DNA from: Hericium rajendrae
Taxonomy: Eukaryota; Basidiomycota; Agaricomycetes; Russulales; Hericiaceae
DNA length: 64,000 nt
Reading direction: 5' to 3'
NCBI GenBank assembly: GCA_033439255.1
Contig: CM065883.1
Coordinates: forward strand, 1,550,001-1,614,000
In this document: piece after piece, positions 25,634 to 37,680 of the stretch
How the letters are laid out: the number at the start of each line of letters is the position of its first letter
Position numbering within the stretch: position 1 is the stretch's first letter
Translations under genes and position numbers: made by a program
The notes under the pieces: generated by a model
The model's database searches: none
Seen by the model: only the letters and a program-made list of their open reading frames with translations
What the model was told of the DNA's origin: nothing

Positions 25634-27204
25634 ATGTCCTTATCTGCAGCTTGGATCCCCCCCGCAGGCCGCCACAAGGTCAACGTCGGATCGTCCCTTG
25701 GCAAGGCGCTCAAGGCACGCAAGGGTGCGTCTGCACCAAAGCGGTCCAACCTCCCAGAGCGAGATTTCTACTCGTTCAGATGTGCGTGCTCTCGATGTAA
25801 TTGCTGGCTATCTTGTTGACGTCCAACGTGAAAGACAACTTCAAGCCGGAGTCAATTGACTCTACGAAGCCTGGGACTATCGAAATCAAGAAGGGGAAAG
25901 AATCGACCTCCGTCCGCGTCGAGCGGCCCACCAGTAATGTACCGCACGCTCCAACTCCAGTGCATCGTACTGCGCACTGACTCGGCTCTAGGACGGCGAA
26001 GCAATAATCTTCACAGGTGATGAGAAGCCGGCGAAGGAGTGGGACTGTGTCCTCATCTACGACGAGGAGCTGAACGTGAGTTGTCTCCGTTCACAGACTA
26101 CTTCTCAACCCCCGATTCACCTCGATATTTTGTAGACATTCACACTCGAGAAAATAGACTCCTGCATCAGCCTCGGCTATGGCAAGAAGGGCGCGATGAG
26201 CGCACGTCCATCGACATCCTCATCGGCATCCCGTGAGTACCGCCCCCGTCGTAGCCGTGGCCCGTCCACTTATACATTACCCGAAGCTGCCCCGGTCCCC
26301 TCATCACATCCCCCACTCCCGCGCCGCACAGCCGCCGATGAGCTCGAAGCACAGATCCTCGAGGGCCTCGAGGACGCCGAGGGCGAGCCCGACGACAGCT
26401 TCGGCCCGCCCGCCCCCGCGCCTAGATCTCGCTCTCCGCTACCGAAGTCGCGCTCCCCATTCGCACGCGCCGAAGAAGAGGAGGAAGAAGAAGAGGAGGT
26501 CCCGATCGCCGCGAAAACGAAAGTGCCGCTCTCCGCGCTCTCGTGCCCGCCGAAGCCAAAACCGGCGCCTGCGCCCAAGGCGTCACTTCCACCGAAGACA
26601 GCGCCCGCACCCTCACCCGTGCCTATCGCTGCACCCACAAAGCCCAAACCGCGCCCAGTCGCGAAGGGCAAGGCCAAGGCCGCGCCGCCGGCACCGGCAC
26701 CCCAGCCCGCGTCTACACCCCTGCGAACAAGAAACGCCCCGCGGAGAACGCGTTCGTCGAGGAAATCGAGTTCTCCCGCCCGCCTCCGCCGCCGAAGCGC
26801 GCGCGCCCCGCCACGCCTCCGCCCGCCCCCGCGCCATCGTTCAGCCTCGCGCTGCCCACCGCCTCAGGCCCCGACCCGCTCGCGCACGCCTATGCCGCGG
26901 CGCGACGCCGCAGGCGGACGAAGACGAGGAGGACGAAGAGTGGGAGGCCGTCACCGCGGCGCCGGCACCCGAGCCTGCGCTGAGCATGCACGAGGACGAC
27001 GGGATGGAGGAGATCGACCTGGAGGAGTTGACGGCGCAAATCGAGGAGGAGGTCGAGATGAGCGCGGAGGAGGACGAGCCGATGCCTTTGCAGGAGGAGC
27101 CGCCGCGCGGTGGTGGGCCGCAGTCGTTGAGGGCGTTCGCGGGGGGCGCGGAGGAGGACTACGATGATGACATCTCGAGCACTGACGAGAGCGACGAGGA
27201 CTGA
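25634..27204 (+). CDS. EAF-type Pol II elongation factor (ELL-associated)
   Basis: The N-terminus matches the EAF domain, whose animal and fission-yeast members partner ELL to stimulate RNA polymerase II elongation. Exons: 25634-25781, 25835-25933, 25992-26075 and 26136-27204. Landmarks are AGRHKVNVGSSLGKAL, ERDFYSFRYNFKPESIDSTK, PGTIEIKKGK, DGEAIIFTGDEK, WDCVLIYDEELNTFTLEKID. After the domain comes a long disordered tail: Ser/Arg, then Pro/Ala/Lys, then a very acidic end (MEEIDLEELTAQIEEEVE and a final TDESDED). Such acidic tails act as activation regions in animal EAFs. The exon 2/3 junction is out of phase. Two one-base frame changes are needed in the GC-rich tail near 26700 and 26905. No ELL gene is in the window. 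Confidence 0.85.
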
Positions 27205-27745
27205 GGCCTGAGGGATGGCGGCAGAGTCTCTGGAGAGTTGCGTGGTTGGACGTTGGACATGGGTTTCTTGTTTTCTCGCATATCTATCGCATCGCATCTT
27301 GTACGGCGCATTTTTGCATTTTGATTTTTCACCAGCTTGTCTCGTTCGTATGGATGTACCGGGTACTATATTACAACGTACCATATACCTCGCATTTGCC
27401 TCGATTATAGAATACACAGCGCAGATCCGGTCTGACTTGCCTTGCACGCTTGTCTGAATTCCCCATGCGGATCATCCGCCCCCGATAAAGTTAATTGCAA
27501 GAATAACGAGCAGGCACGGTACTGTACACACGATGCACAATATTAACGTGGCAAACCCTCAGAAACAGAGCACGGCGACAGGACTGGAGAAGCGGACAAA
27601 ATGCGAAATCGAGAGCACACTGCGGCGCGCCTGCGTCCGTCGAGGACGCAGCGCGTAAACAAAACCCAAAGTCCAAAGCAAAGCCTCGATTAAAGGCGAG
27701 AAGGAGCGCGGCGCGCTGGTATACGAGTCCGAGTGCATAAACGCT
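27205..27745. other. Convergent 3' region between EAF and ferritin-like gene
   Basis: A 541 bp gap between two gene ends pointing at each other; expected to contain both 3' UTRs. No structure or frame of note was seen. Confidence 0.45.
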
Positions 27746-29440
27746 CTATGCAGATGCTGATGGCGACGACGCGGCGGAGCTCGCGGGCGCGGATGACTGT
27801 GCAGCGGCAGAGTCAGACGCAGCGGCGGAACCGGACGCGGACGCGGTGGACGCTGCGGCGGACGCGCTGCCGCTCTGCGCGGCGGCGGTGATGGAGGCGG
27901 CCGGGACCATCGAGACGCCGTTCACGAACGTCTTGCCGTCGGGGAGGGACCACTGTAGAGGTTGGGCCCGCCGGGCGTCGGGACGGACTGCGCGCCATTC
28001 ACGGGCGTCGCACTGCCGGATGCGGTGGCGGACGCGGATGCGTCCCCGCTCGCGCTGGATGCAGCTGACAGAGTCGGTCGCGGCGGCGGCGGACGCAGAG
28101 TCGGTTGCGGAGCTGCGGATGCAGAGTCGGTTACGGAGGCTGCTGATGCAGAGTCGGTCGCGGAGGCTGCGGATGCGGAGTCGGTCGGTGCCGCGCCGGA
28201 CGCGTTGCTGATGATGGAGCTCGCATCCGCGGGGCTGATCGTCTGCGTCGAGGAGACCTGGCTGCTGCCGTTGCTCGCGCCCTGGCCCATGTGCACGAGG
28301 CTGCCGAGCGCCTCCGCCTTGTCGATGAACGCCATGGCGGGGCCGGCGACGAGCGCGTTGCTGCCGCGGTCGCGCGCGTTGTTGTTCAGCGGCTGGTCGT
28401 CCGACGTGATGAAGATCGCGACGGGGCCCTGGATGCCTGCCGGCACGACACAACTGTTCATGGGCATCTGGACCGAGAATGGCATGCCGCCTTGCAACAT
28501 TTGGCAGAACATGCCCTGCGGATCGTGGGTCAGATAGGTTGGAACGTTGGCGAAATGAGAGGCTTACGTCGGTGCTGCCGTTGATCGCGCTGGACTTGAA
28601 CTGGAGCGAGGTGCCGGCAGTGACAGCACCAGTGTTCGTGATAGCCAGAGCGGGGTTGGCTGATGACACGTTAAATCAGAAAGTTGGTATAATTCCACCA
28701 AATGGCATTATTCACCTTTAATACCAACATCACAGCCAGAGATGAAAGAGCCAGCGATCGCGAGAACTTCTCCGGGAAGAAGAGGCAGGTCGAAGGCCAG
28801 TGGGATCGCCTGCCCGTTGTTCAGGACGTTAAGGATCGTCTGGTGACGAGCTTCGACGGTGACGATTGAGGCGGCAGCCGTGAGGATCGTGGCGTCCGAA
28901 ACGAGATGAGCAGCACCGAGATACGCGCCGACGCCGACGTTCTCGACAAGACGTGCGGCTGCAGCCATGGTTGGGATGTCCGTCAAGACAGAAGAAAAGT
29001 CAAACTGGCATCCGCCGAGAGGCTGCGCTCCGAGAGACTGGATAACGGACTGTGCGAGGTGAAAGAAACGTTAGTCCGAGGATCTTTGAGTTGCTGAAAG
29101 CGATCCAACCTCAAGAACGGTCACATGCGTAGCCTCATCTTGCATAATAACCGTGAGTTGCTCAACGGGAATTTGAGCTGACGTGAATCCAGCGGCCGCG
29201 AAGTCAGACTCGCCGAACTTCTTGAGACCCTGCGTATAGAATTGGGTCTCCAGGTTTTCGAGGACATTTGCGAACTCTGCGCGGGAAAATCAGAAAGGCT
29301 GTTCAATTCATATAACGCGTTCTGAGGGACGCACGAAGGACCAGGAGATTGTTGGGGTCTACTTGGCGCCTGACCGGGGCTGCCGAAACGTAGAGGGGTG
29401 TCGCGAGAGCAAAGAGGGACGCAGTGGTAAAGAAACGCAT
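27746..29440 (-). CDS. Secreted ferritin-like (Rds1-type) protein with Ser/Ala-rich tail
   Basis: A ferritin-like (Ferritin_2) fold protein of the fungal Rds1/late-sexual-development group, usually stress- or starvation-induced; the biochemical role is not established. The start at 29440 gives a signal peptide (MRFFTTASLFALATPLYVSA) and a Kex2-like VRR site. Five exons join with GT-AG introns. The helical core includes FANVLENLETQFYTQGLKKF, IMQDEATHVTVLE and ARHQTILNVL, with E...ExxH and ExxH patterns seen in this fold. A Cys-containing beta region follows (QMPMNSCVVPAGIQGPVAIF), then a low-complexity tail of TDSASAA repeats and an Ala/Ser-rich end reminiscent of cell-wall or GPI-linked proteins. 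One missing base near 27953 is needed to read SLPDGKTFVNGVSMVPAAS. Compensating shifts are likely inside the repeat. Confidence 0.82.
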
Positions 29441-30455
29441 TTTGAATGAAGGGAGATGACACCGGGATGCTTCAGCCTGCTGGACTAGGGAAAATAAATG
29501 AAGGAATGACCAGGGGCGCGACCGGGCAACCCAAAAAATAAACACTACAAAAACCGCTGGTGAATGTGAGAACAGCAGGATAGACAGCAGAATACAACTT
29601 ACAAAAGGGGGGAAACGAAGACGAAGGGGGAGCGATGAGAGCGTGGGCGCTGCTGTCGGGAGGGAACTTTATAATGCATCGACTCCCGGACGAGTGGTAA
29701 CATCAGTGTGATCGGTCCCGCATATGGGACCGGGCTGCCCGAAACACGTCGTTGTCGCCATGCCAACAGCCAATATTCGCTCTCCCCCGCCTCCCTACAA
29801 ATTTCCTTCCAAGTTCTCACCCTCTACGGTCTTTCGGCTCATACACCCTTTATCCAGTCTCCGCGCATTCTTTTCACGTTGTGTGCGGATTGGTCGCCAT
29901 CGCTGCTACTATGTTGCATGCTGCGTTGAACTGCTTGGCGCCCGACGCCCCCGTCAGTCACGCCATCACGGTTCTCAATATCAGCTTCAACAAAGAAAAT
30001 CGCTGTGTCACACACAGGTTGCACAATGGATCTCGTCTTTGCATGTACTCTCTACAATTTTCCAAACGACAGCGTTCTCACGAACCCAGCGTGGAGTATG
30101 GGGTTCCCTCGTTTCACCTCGTCCGACACTCAACCCGAGTCTGAATACGATCATTTTCGTCGACTCCTACTGAGATCGTAACGGTATTGCGCGTGACGCC
30201 CTCGACAGATATTGATGCGGTCCCTGGGCTATCCTGGAACCACAGGTACGAAAGTTCACCTGGAGATAAACAATTGACGGTATATCAGAACAAATGACTC
30301 CCGAGGATATTCACTGCTTGTCTACGCAGAAAAGTTCACAAAGTGAATGGGTATATGTCGGGTATGTCATTGCAAGCCAAAATCTATCTTTACAGGTACG
30401 CATCTGGAAATGGCCACGACGGTCAACAGTTGACTGATCCCGTCGACCAATCCTC
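29441..30455. other. 1 kb intergenic region with the ferritin-like promoter
   Basis: The part next to the ferritin-like start has AAAAGGGGGG and AAGGGGGAG around 29605-29630, resembling AGGGG stress elements in either strand sense; this is weak evidence. The rest (29700-30300) is CT-rich with overlapping meaningless frames. No gene was recognised. Confidence 0.35.
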
Positions 30456-32602
30456 TCACAACGCCTTCTGCGCCAGCCATCTTGATACCATCGCATATGC
30501 CTCCGCGGGCTTATCATGCGGGACGTGGGGACGCAAAACCGTAATCAGCCTGATGATGGATAGAGGAATCAAAGGCACTCATCATATGCCCTGCGCCTCT
30601 GACGGTTGCGAACGTGAGGTTCCCGTACGCCTTCGTCTCGCCGGCCTTCGTGCCATTCACGGCGACGCTCCAATCGCGCCACGCCGCGCTGGTGTAGCCG
30701 GCCTGGCCCGACCACTCCAGCTTGTCGACCCACAGTTTGTTCGCGATCCAGTTGCACTGCCAGTCGTATGTTCCGGCGTAGATCAACACGCGGATGCCGC
30801 AGTCGAGCAGGCCTGCGACGTAAACTGTGTAGGCACTGCATATTTATCCATGTGCAGGTCGAACTCCTGGCCGACGACACGGTTGCAGGCGGAGAAGTTG
30901 GATGGCGTCTCAACGCCGAGGATTGTGCGGACGGCGGGCTGGTCAGAAAGTCTTTGATTACCGAGTTCTCGATGTAGCAGAGAGAATCGCCGAGGCACAT
31001 CTAGATGATGAATTGGCAGCCGATCGTTGTCAGAGATGTCAACTGATTTACCTTCGAGATGTCATAGACGTTTCTGCCTGTGGGAGGTCGCGATCAATGA
31101 AACAAATCAAACACAGCAATGAATCTAAAAATTCTACTTACCGCTGGCCCAATAGCCAGTGCTGAGTTCTCTATTGCAGAAATTGATAGCGGCCCTGCAG
31201 TTCATCTCATCGAAAACCTTGACGCAAACCGATCCATTGCGGCATTGCATCGAGGGAGCTGCAGCATTATTTAGCTTAGCCAAGGAAAGACCTATAGCAT
31301 TGTGATGCTTACCGCTTGCTTCATGCGGACGCAGGTCGAGATGGACTGAAAAGGAACGTCCAACGCCTCGAGTCCGCACTCGATCTCATAACGGCCGGAG
31401 TACAGTCTGTGCACCATGAGGCTCAATATAAAGAAACAGCATAAATGAAATGAAATTGCGCATACGTCGAGATGTCAGTGATGCCGTTGCCGATGAGCAC
31501 GCTCTGTAGATTCAGCACGGGGCGGCCTTCGGCTTTCGCGACCTGGTTCTGGTCGTAGATTTCGCTGGCAAATACGGGAAGATAGCGTCCCTGGAGCAGC
31601 TATGAATACATTGTCAACTTCAACAGGGAGTGTGTCTTACGCCGTATGATTCGCCAGACAGATGGAGCGACCTCCCTTTGAATTGACTGAATGACTCGAA
31701 GAATATGGAGATGAAGGCATGAACATTCTGTGCCGCTTCCTCGGTGGTCCCGACTGTTTCGCCATAGTCTGCATATGAGAACCCAACACCGACTCTGACA
31801 TGCAAGAGACGGTGCATTAGTGTCTCGGCGATACAAGCGCAGGCAGATAAGTTATACTGACGGCTGGTCCAGGAAGAATATATTTGCGTCATTGTTCCAG
31901 GAGTGAGGATTCCAGTTCGTGCCATTCAGAGATGTCTTGTTCATGTCAATGCTGCATGGTCCTATTTTTGGCTTGGGTGAACAAAGCTTCGCGTTGTATT
32001 GCGCCCAAGCTTACTGACCTAGCTCCATCAGAAGGCCCATAGACGACGAACATCCCGGCCCTAAGAGAACGAGATGATTAAATGGATTCTTACAGAGGAA
32101 AGATAAAATGACAAACCTCCGTTAATCCACATCACCACATCGTCTAATCCGAACAGAATGTCAGATGGGCGGAAGATCACGACACCTGTATAACCAACGC
32201 GCACCGTTATCGGGGTCTCTCCTGCTCTCGAAGAAGTAGAAGAACAGATGCTTGGCTCCTTGATCAACGTCCAAGTAGCCCGTGTACACACTGTCAACAT
32301 GATCAGCGCCCTCCTCATCGCTTGACGCGTACATGCTCGACGTACTTCACTGTCGGGTCACAGAAATGCGTCTTCTTGACGCGAACGCGATGGTTGGGGA
32401 ACCATTCATGCGATAGAACCGTGTAAGCTGCGGAACCTGTCACGGACGACAGATGTAATTCTTGAACGCCGATGGACTTGTTATTCACGCCATGTGCAGG
32501 ATGATTGAGCGAGAGAGCATGAAGTCCAAATGGCTCTTGCGACGCGCCGAGGACACAGCCCAAAGACGCGAGCACCAGGCCCAGCTTCAGCACGCTGAAC
32601 AT
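30456..32602 (-). CDS. Serine carboxypeptidase (peptidase family S10)
   Basis: A secreted or vacuolar S10 carboxypeptidase that trims C-terminal residues at acidic pH. The start at 32602 gives the signal peptide [19 protein letters not shown]. About ten exons give [53 protein letters not shown], the nucleophile motif [34 protein letters not shown] (catalytic Asp region) and [14 protein letters not shown] (catalytic His). To reach that last motif an intron with AT-AC ends (30525-30582) must be removed; if it is retained, the frame stops early. Frame changes of one base are required near 31310, 30945 and 30832. The catalytic residues Ser, Asp and His are all present. It faces NOP58 head to head. 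Confidence 0.85.
30525..30582 (-). other. Candidate AT-AC intron, 58 bp
   Basis: Read on the - strand the intron begins ATGAGT and ends CCCCAC, with a CTGAT branch-point-like element about 20 bases before the end. Removing it joins GAGHM to VPHDKP, the conserved catalytic-histidine motif of S10 peptidases, and restores an ending [14 protein letters not shown]. No GT-AG pair in the same stretch gives this join, and the splice position is not ambiguous. The donor looks like GTGAGT with the first base changed, so it resembles a U2-type AT-AC intron rather than a U12 one. Confidence 0.6.
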
Positions 32603-32896
32603 GGATGACCAGGTGAGTGTGTCACAACGAAGCAGAGCGCCTCAGATCCCACCTAAGAATAAGTACTTATAGGCTTCCAGTGTCGAACTTGTTTGTCGGG
32701 AGCAGACGAGATCATTGGGCGCCTAACGGCGGCCCGGAGATGGGACGGTCGCATGTTTGGTCCATGGACCATGATCGGTCTATCATCGTCCCACGCTCGT
32801 CCGGCAAAAACTTGTGAGCATCCTCGCCGTCCTTCACAGCAGCGAGCCCTCTGCACGTTTTAATCTCCCTTTCTTCGCCCCGGCGCACCTTTCAAA
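32603..32896. promoter_or_regulatory. Divergent promoter carboxypeptidase / NOP58
   Basis: Start codons of the S10 gene (-) and NOP58 (+) are 294 bp apart, so both promoters lie here. The NOP58 side is pyrimidine-rich just before the ATG (CTCCCTTTCTTCGCC). Confidence 0.5.
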
Positions 32897-35061
32897 ATGC
32901 TGGTTCTCTATGAGACAGCACTGGGCTTCTGTCTGTTCAAGGTAACAGACTCGGGCAAAATCATCAGCCCGGATTTGTACAAGGAATTTGAGACGCCAGA
33001 GAAGGCGAACAAACTGTAAGTTGCTTGCGCTTTCCGTGAAAACTAGAGCTAATATCGTGGTGCTTGGTTTTGGACGTATGTGAAGACTGAAATTGAAATC
33101 TTTGCACCGGTTTACGTCTACTGCGACGGCGGTCGAAGAAATCACCGCGATTCAGGAGGGGAAGATTGGGAAGGGCCTGAAAAAGTGGCTCACGGACGAG
33201 ATTGTAGAGAAGGGCAAAGGAAAAGACTCATTGCTTGTTGTCGACCCCAAACTTGGTCAGTATTTGCATGTGCACTTTAACACGAAGCTGATGGAGAAAT
33301 TTATTCTGAACATGCAGTCCGACCCATCATCAAAAAGCTTGGAATCAATGTCACCTCTGATTCCGACTCGCTGGATCTATTCCGTGGTATCCGAAGCCAG
33401 CTGACCGCGCTGCTTGATGGTTTGGACCCTAAGGATTTGGCGACTATGAGCTTGGGTCTCAGTCACTCACTGTCCCGGTGCGTGTTACAGTAGCATGCGT
33501 ACGACGGCCTGGTGCTGATAATGTCCCAGCTTTAAGCTCAAGTTCTCACCTGATAAGGTGGACACGATGGTCGTGCAGGCCATCGCGCTTCTCGATGACC
33601 TCGACAAGGAGATCAACATCTACGCCATGCGCGTGAAGGTATGTCATCTTGCTTCGCTCTTCTGCAGTAACGAGATAACATACAATCAATAATAGGAATG
33701 GTATGGATGGCATTTCCCCGAAATGGCGAAGATCATTTCGGACAACCTGGCCTATGCCAAAGTTGTCAAGACGATGGGTATGCAGATTTCTATTGCTTCT
33801 CTCTCCAGCATCTGACCCGGGCTCCCCGACTCCAGGATTCCGCACCAACGCCTCGTCGACCGACTTTGCCGCCCTTCTCCCCGAAGATCTTGAGGCGACG
33901 CTCAAAGCCGCGTCCGAGATCTCCATGGGCACTGAAATCTCCGACTCTGATATTGCGCACATATGGGCCCTGTGTGACCAGGTCATCTCCATCTCCGCGT
34001 ACCGTGCGCAAGCTCGCGGAGTACTTGCGCAATCGTATGATTGCGATTGCGCCTAACCTGACTGCCCTTGTCGGCGAGCTCGTTGGTGCCAGGCTGATTA
34101 GCCACGCCGGTAGCTTATTGAGCTTGGCGAAGCATCCAGCGAGTACCATTCAGATATTGGGTGCGGAAAAGGCGTTGTTCAGAGCATTGAAGACGAAGCA
34201 CGATACACCAAAATACGGTCTCATCTACCATGTACGTTCGCTTTCAACTTGGCATGCCATTCTTTGCTAACCCGTCACAGGCCTCACTTGTCGGTCAAGC
34301 ACCACCAAAGTTGAAGGGAAAAGTGAGTTTATGAATCTTCGTTGAATATACTGTGGGCTAACGTGTCTTCAGATGGCACGTATGGTCGCCACCAAAACGG
34401 CATTGTCGGTCCGTGTGGACGCCCTCACCGACGCCGACGGCAAGTCCGAACCCCAGGCTCCCTCAATAGGTATCGAAAACCGTGCCAAGCTCGAAGCACG
34501 GCTGCGCGCACTGGAGAGCGAAGGCGATTCGTCGGGCGTGCGACGCTTCGCCGAGAACGGAGGAAGCAGTCCAAGTTCCAGATGACGGGCGAGTCGCGGT
34601 CGTACAACACCGCAGCCGATGCTGTTGATCTCGTCTCGACACAACGAGAGCCGATGGAGGTCGCGGTACAGGCGGTGCTGGACACGAAGGAGGAGAAGCG
34701 CAGGGCGAAGGAGGCGAAGAAGGCGCAGAAGAAGGCAGAGAAAGGGAAGGCGAAGACGGACGAGAGCGGTGAGGATGGCATGGACGTCGACGGCAAGGCG
34801 GGGGAGAGCAAGAAGGAGAACAAGCGGAAGCGGAGAGAAAGCGCACCTGATGGCGGCGCCGATGTTTCTATGGTGAGATGGACCTCCTCGACAGCCCTGC
34901 GTACATGCTAATGTGATCTTTTCCAGATCGACGCTGAGACTGAGGAGGAGCGCAAGGCTCGTAAGAAGGCCAAGAAGGCCGAAAAGGCAGCTGCAGCGGC
35001 GGCTGCAGAGCAGGCTAACGGCGAGTCGACCAAAAAGAAGCGGAGAAAGTCAGAGGCATAA
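32897..35061 (+). CDS. NOP58: NOP58 box C/D snoRNP core protein
   Basis: Nop58 is one of four core proteins of box C/D snoRNPs, which guide 2'-O-methylation of rRNA in the nucleolus. The start at 32897 begins [16 protein letters not shown]. Landmarks: [85 protein letters not shown]; the Nop domain [20 protein letters not shown] then [20 protein letters not shown] and [40 protein letters not shown] Lys/Glu-rich tail ends KKKRRKSEA. About eight exons with GT-AG introns. One-base frame jumps are required near 34010 (within YRAQ/LAEYLRN) and near 34560 (before KQSKFQM). No box C/D snoRNA was recognised in its introns. Confidence 0.95.
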
Positions 35062-35659
35062 TCGTACATTTAATCATTTATCTCTGTTTGTATCTTTGCT
35101 TGGTATATATATCCTTCCGTCTCTACGAGCACTTCTAGCGTAATAATCAGAGAGCATAATGGACTGGCATTGTACCAATAAATTGCACACGGCAGTGCAG
35201 AGCGGCGATTTGAGTTGCCCACGGGCGCTTCCTGGCGCTTCACTTCATCGTTGCTTCACCGTGTCCAAGCTGCCTCATGCTGGCCTCATGCATCATAAGT
35301 CCTCAAGTGGAGCTGTCGGTCAACCTGCAACACGTCGAGTCTTTGGTCATTCATGCCCAAGTCGTTCGTAGTTCTCTTTCTAGGTCCTCTAATCAGCAGA
35401 ACTCCACATCATTACGAGTCTTCGTGCAACATTTCCGCCGAACTCTCCAACTAGAACTTGAAGTTGAATAGCCCTCTTCCCCTCGAACATTATAATTGCT
35501 ATTGACCCATTGGTCATATCTGTTCGTTTCATTTCTACTCATCTCCGGCAATTTCAATGCAATATTTTGGTAGCTGACAAGTATCCCATGCAGCGCGTTG
35601 CTGGATCTGAGCTGGATCAAATTAATAAAGCCTTAAACCATCCTAAATCCACTTGTCGG
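35062..35659. other. Intergenic region after NOP58
   Basis: Holds the NOP58 3' UTR and the upstream part of the F-box fragment. No convincing frame or repeat was seen. Confidence 0.4.
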
Positions 35660-35977
35660 ATGGCAGTTCAAACTGAGTGAGTTTATTTCGCAGTCAGCGA
35701 GCACACTTATTGAGCGGAATGGTGGTCTATCATTTGCATCAATAGGCTATCTCAGGTCTTAGACCTTCTTCGTGATCTCGCCGATAGTTCTGATGACTTG
35801 AATGATGTCCATGCCCGACTTCCACGCGGGCAGGTGGATCAGCAGATTCAACGCCTCCTTAGGGCGGACACCATTCTACACAAATCGATTCTCCCCTCTC
35901 TTTATAGGCGTCTTAATGACACGTCTCCAATATCTCAGCTCCCTGACGAAGTCCTTGTCCACATTTTCATGCTCTGA
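35660..35977 (+). pseudogene. F-box protein N-terminal fragment
   Basis: An ATG at 35660 opens MAVQTE, and a 69 bp GT-AG intron (35677-35745) leads in phase to LSQVLDLLRDLADSSDDLND, a Gln/Leu-rich helix and then an F-box start: LNDTSPISQLPDEVLVHIFM. The frame ends at 35977 in the middle of the F-box, where members normally continue with a VCRRWR-type helix and leucine-rich repeats. I could not find that continuation downstream. The retained intron and good F-box start suggest a truncated or recently broken gene, unless a frame error hides the rest. It is not a close copy of the tandem F-box pair at 53-57 kb. Confidence 0.55.
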
Positions 35978-37680
35978 TCCCATAACTATTAAGATAGGGA
36001 CGATCATTACCTTGCTTGTCAAGGTGAGTAATTATTAGCGCCGAAACTCAAGAGTGACAAACAAAACAATCCCATAACTACTTCGTTTAATCGTCATCAT
36101 TATGGATCACCCAGCATAAGAAAGGTCAGTTTTTCCTATGACTTGTGTCCAGAGTCAAGGAATCGCTTATGGTCACCAACAGTGCAACAGTGCGACATCA
36201 CGGAAAGCGTGTGCGTCGCGTCTAAAGCGCTACTCAGCCTCATCGAGAGCTTTGACATTCAAGATACACATGGCAAACAAGCTTGCAGCTCATTGGCACA
36301 GGTGAATGTTCAGTGGGGCCGAAGCCGGGTGTCTTGAGACCCCCATGAGTCTACCAGTGAGTCGAAGTTACTCATCATATCATGTCCACTACAGGCTTCA
36401 GCACTGGCAAACGAGCCTATGCAAGCCGCGGGAACTTCACCAACGGGTCATCCATTGTACGTACTTTGTGTTTTCTAATGTTCTACTCAACCCTGACTCC
36501 ATTGCCTTCCTTTCTCTTGCATGAAGCTCATTAGGTGCAAAATTAATGTGGGCTGACGTGCTTGGTGGCAGCGCCGTGTCGACCTGGCGTTCATGGATGC
36601 AGGTCGCGAGCTGAGGCAGTGAGCTCTGCATGCAAATGCTCACAGCGTTGTTGCCAATACTCTAGTCCCTGCAGACGTGGTGGGTGTTGCACATTCAGAG
36701 GTGCACCATCTGCAGGTGCATAATGCATTGTGTGGGACGGTCACCGACAGTCGATATGCGCACCTGCATATGCTGCCAAGGCCCTGTGCTGGGGAAGCTT
36801 GACCTGATACAGGCTCCATATGTGGGTTGGCCCATGTTTTTTTGTGCGCATGCTGTAGCAATGCAGCAGTCAGACAGCACGGTGCTCGAGGACCTGGTGT
36901 GGCATCAGCAGTGCAGGCACAAGTGCACGGTGTTGTTCAAAGCTCGAGCTTACCTACCATACGGGCAAGTTAAGGACTTATGCATTACCTCTTTGATTGC
37001 CCACTGTCTTTGAGCTTCGATAGATAGATGTTCTACGTAGATATAGGACTTTGACAATGTGAATATGCTCAGAAGCTACCCATCGACACAGTCCCCCGAC
37101 AGACCCAGTGTGGGAGGAGATTTTTTTCGAGTTACTTGTAATAAGACCACAGGCATAATAACCATGCCAAAACTTCCATAAGTCAAACAATCTAAACAGT
37201 CAAGACAAGCAAGGTTCATGCTGACGCAGTCAGCGCTTCCCTAGTTACGTAATGTGGCGTGGGAACTGTATGCTTCACTTCTTTACATGTCTTGTTCCCC
37301 GACTCGAACGAAGTGAGAAGGGTTATCTATGGGAAAGATCCGTTCAGGCACCCATACATCGACCTTGCATCAAAGTTTTGACGCCCAATTCACGTTTGAA
37401 GTAAGTCTATCCCACAGTCACTTTGCTTTCGCTGTACACAAAAAATCGGGCTTTCTTCAACTGTGCAAAGATAGCAAAGTATAATTCACCGAACAAACCT
37501 CTGGAGCTGAAGCGCTGAAGTCACGTAGCTAAGTCGGTCGGTCGGTGCAATTGATTCTAGTACGTTATTTCGTTTTCGTCACTATAACTATTCACCCGAA
37601 TCTCGAATCCTGTTGGTGCATCTAATAGCGATTGGACATGCAAGCCCGGCGACTGTTGGTGTGAGGCGATGAATCAGATA
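35978..37680. other. Gene-poor stretch
   Basis: No frame resembling a known family on either strand; short frames overlap and have no domain signal. No terminal repeats or target-site duplications were noticed. Confidence 0.35.

Noticed and set aside
26233-27204. A separate Arg-rich gene overlapping EAF
   Set aside because: Its first two thirds are a frame shadow of the EAF tail. Only the last acidic part is real, and it belongs to EAF after frame correction.
34342-34911. Separate + strand frame of 189 codons inside NOP58
   Set aside because: It is the NOP58 C-terminal coding sequence reached after a one-base frame jump, not an independent gene.
37290-37330. Short sequence resembling a tRNA B box (GACTCGAAC)
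   Set aside because: No matching A box, acceptor stem or anticodon arm could be drawn around it.
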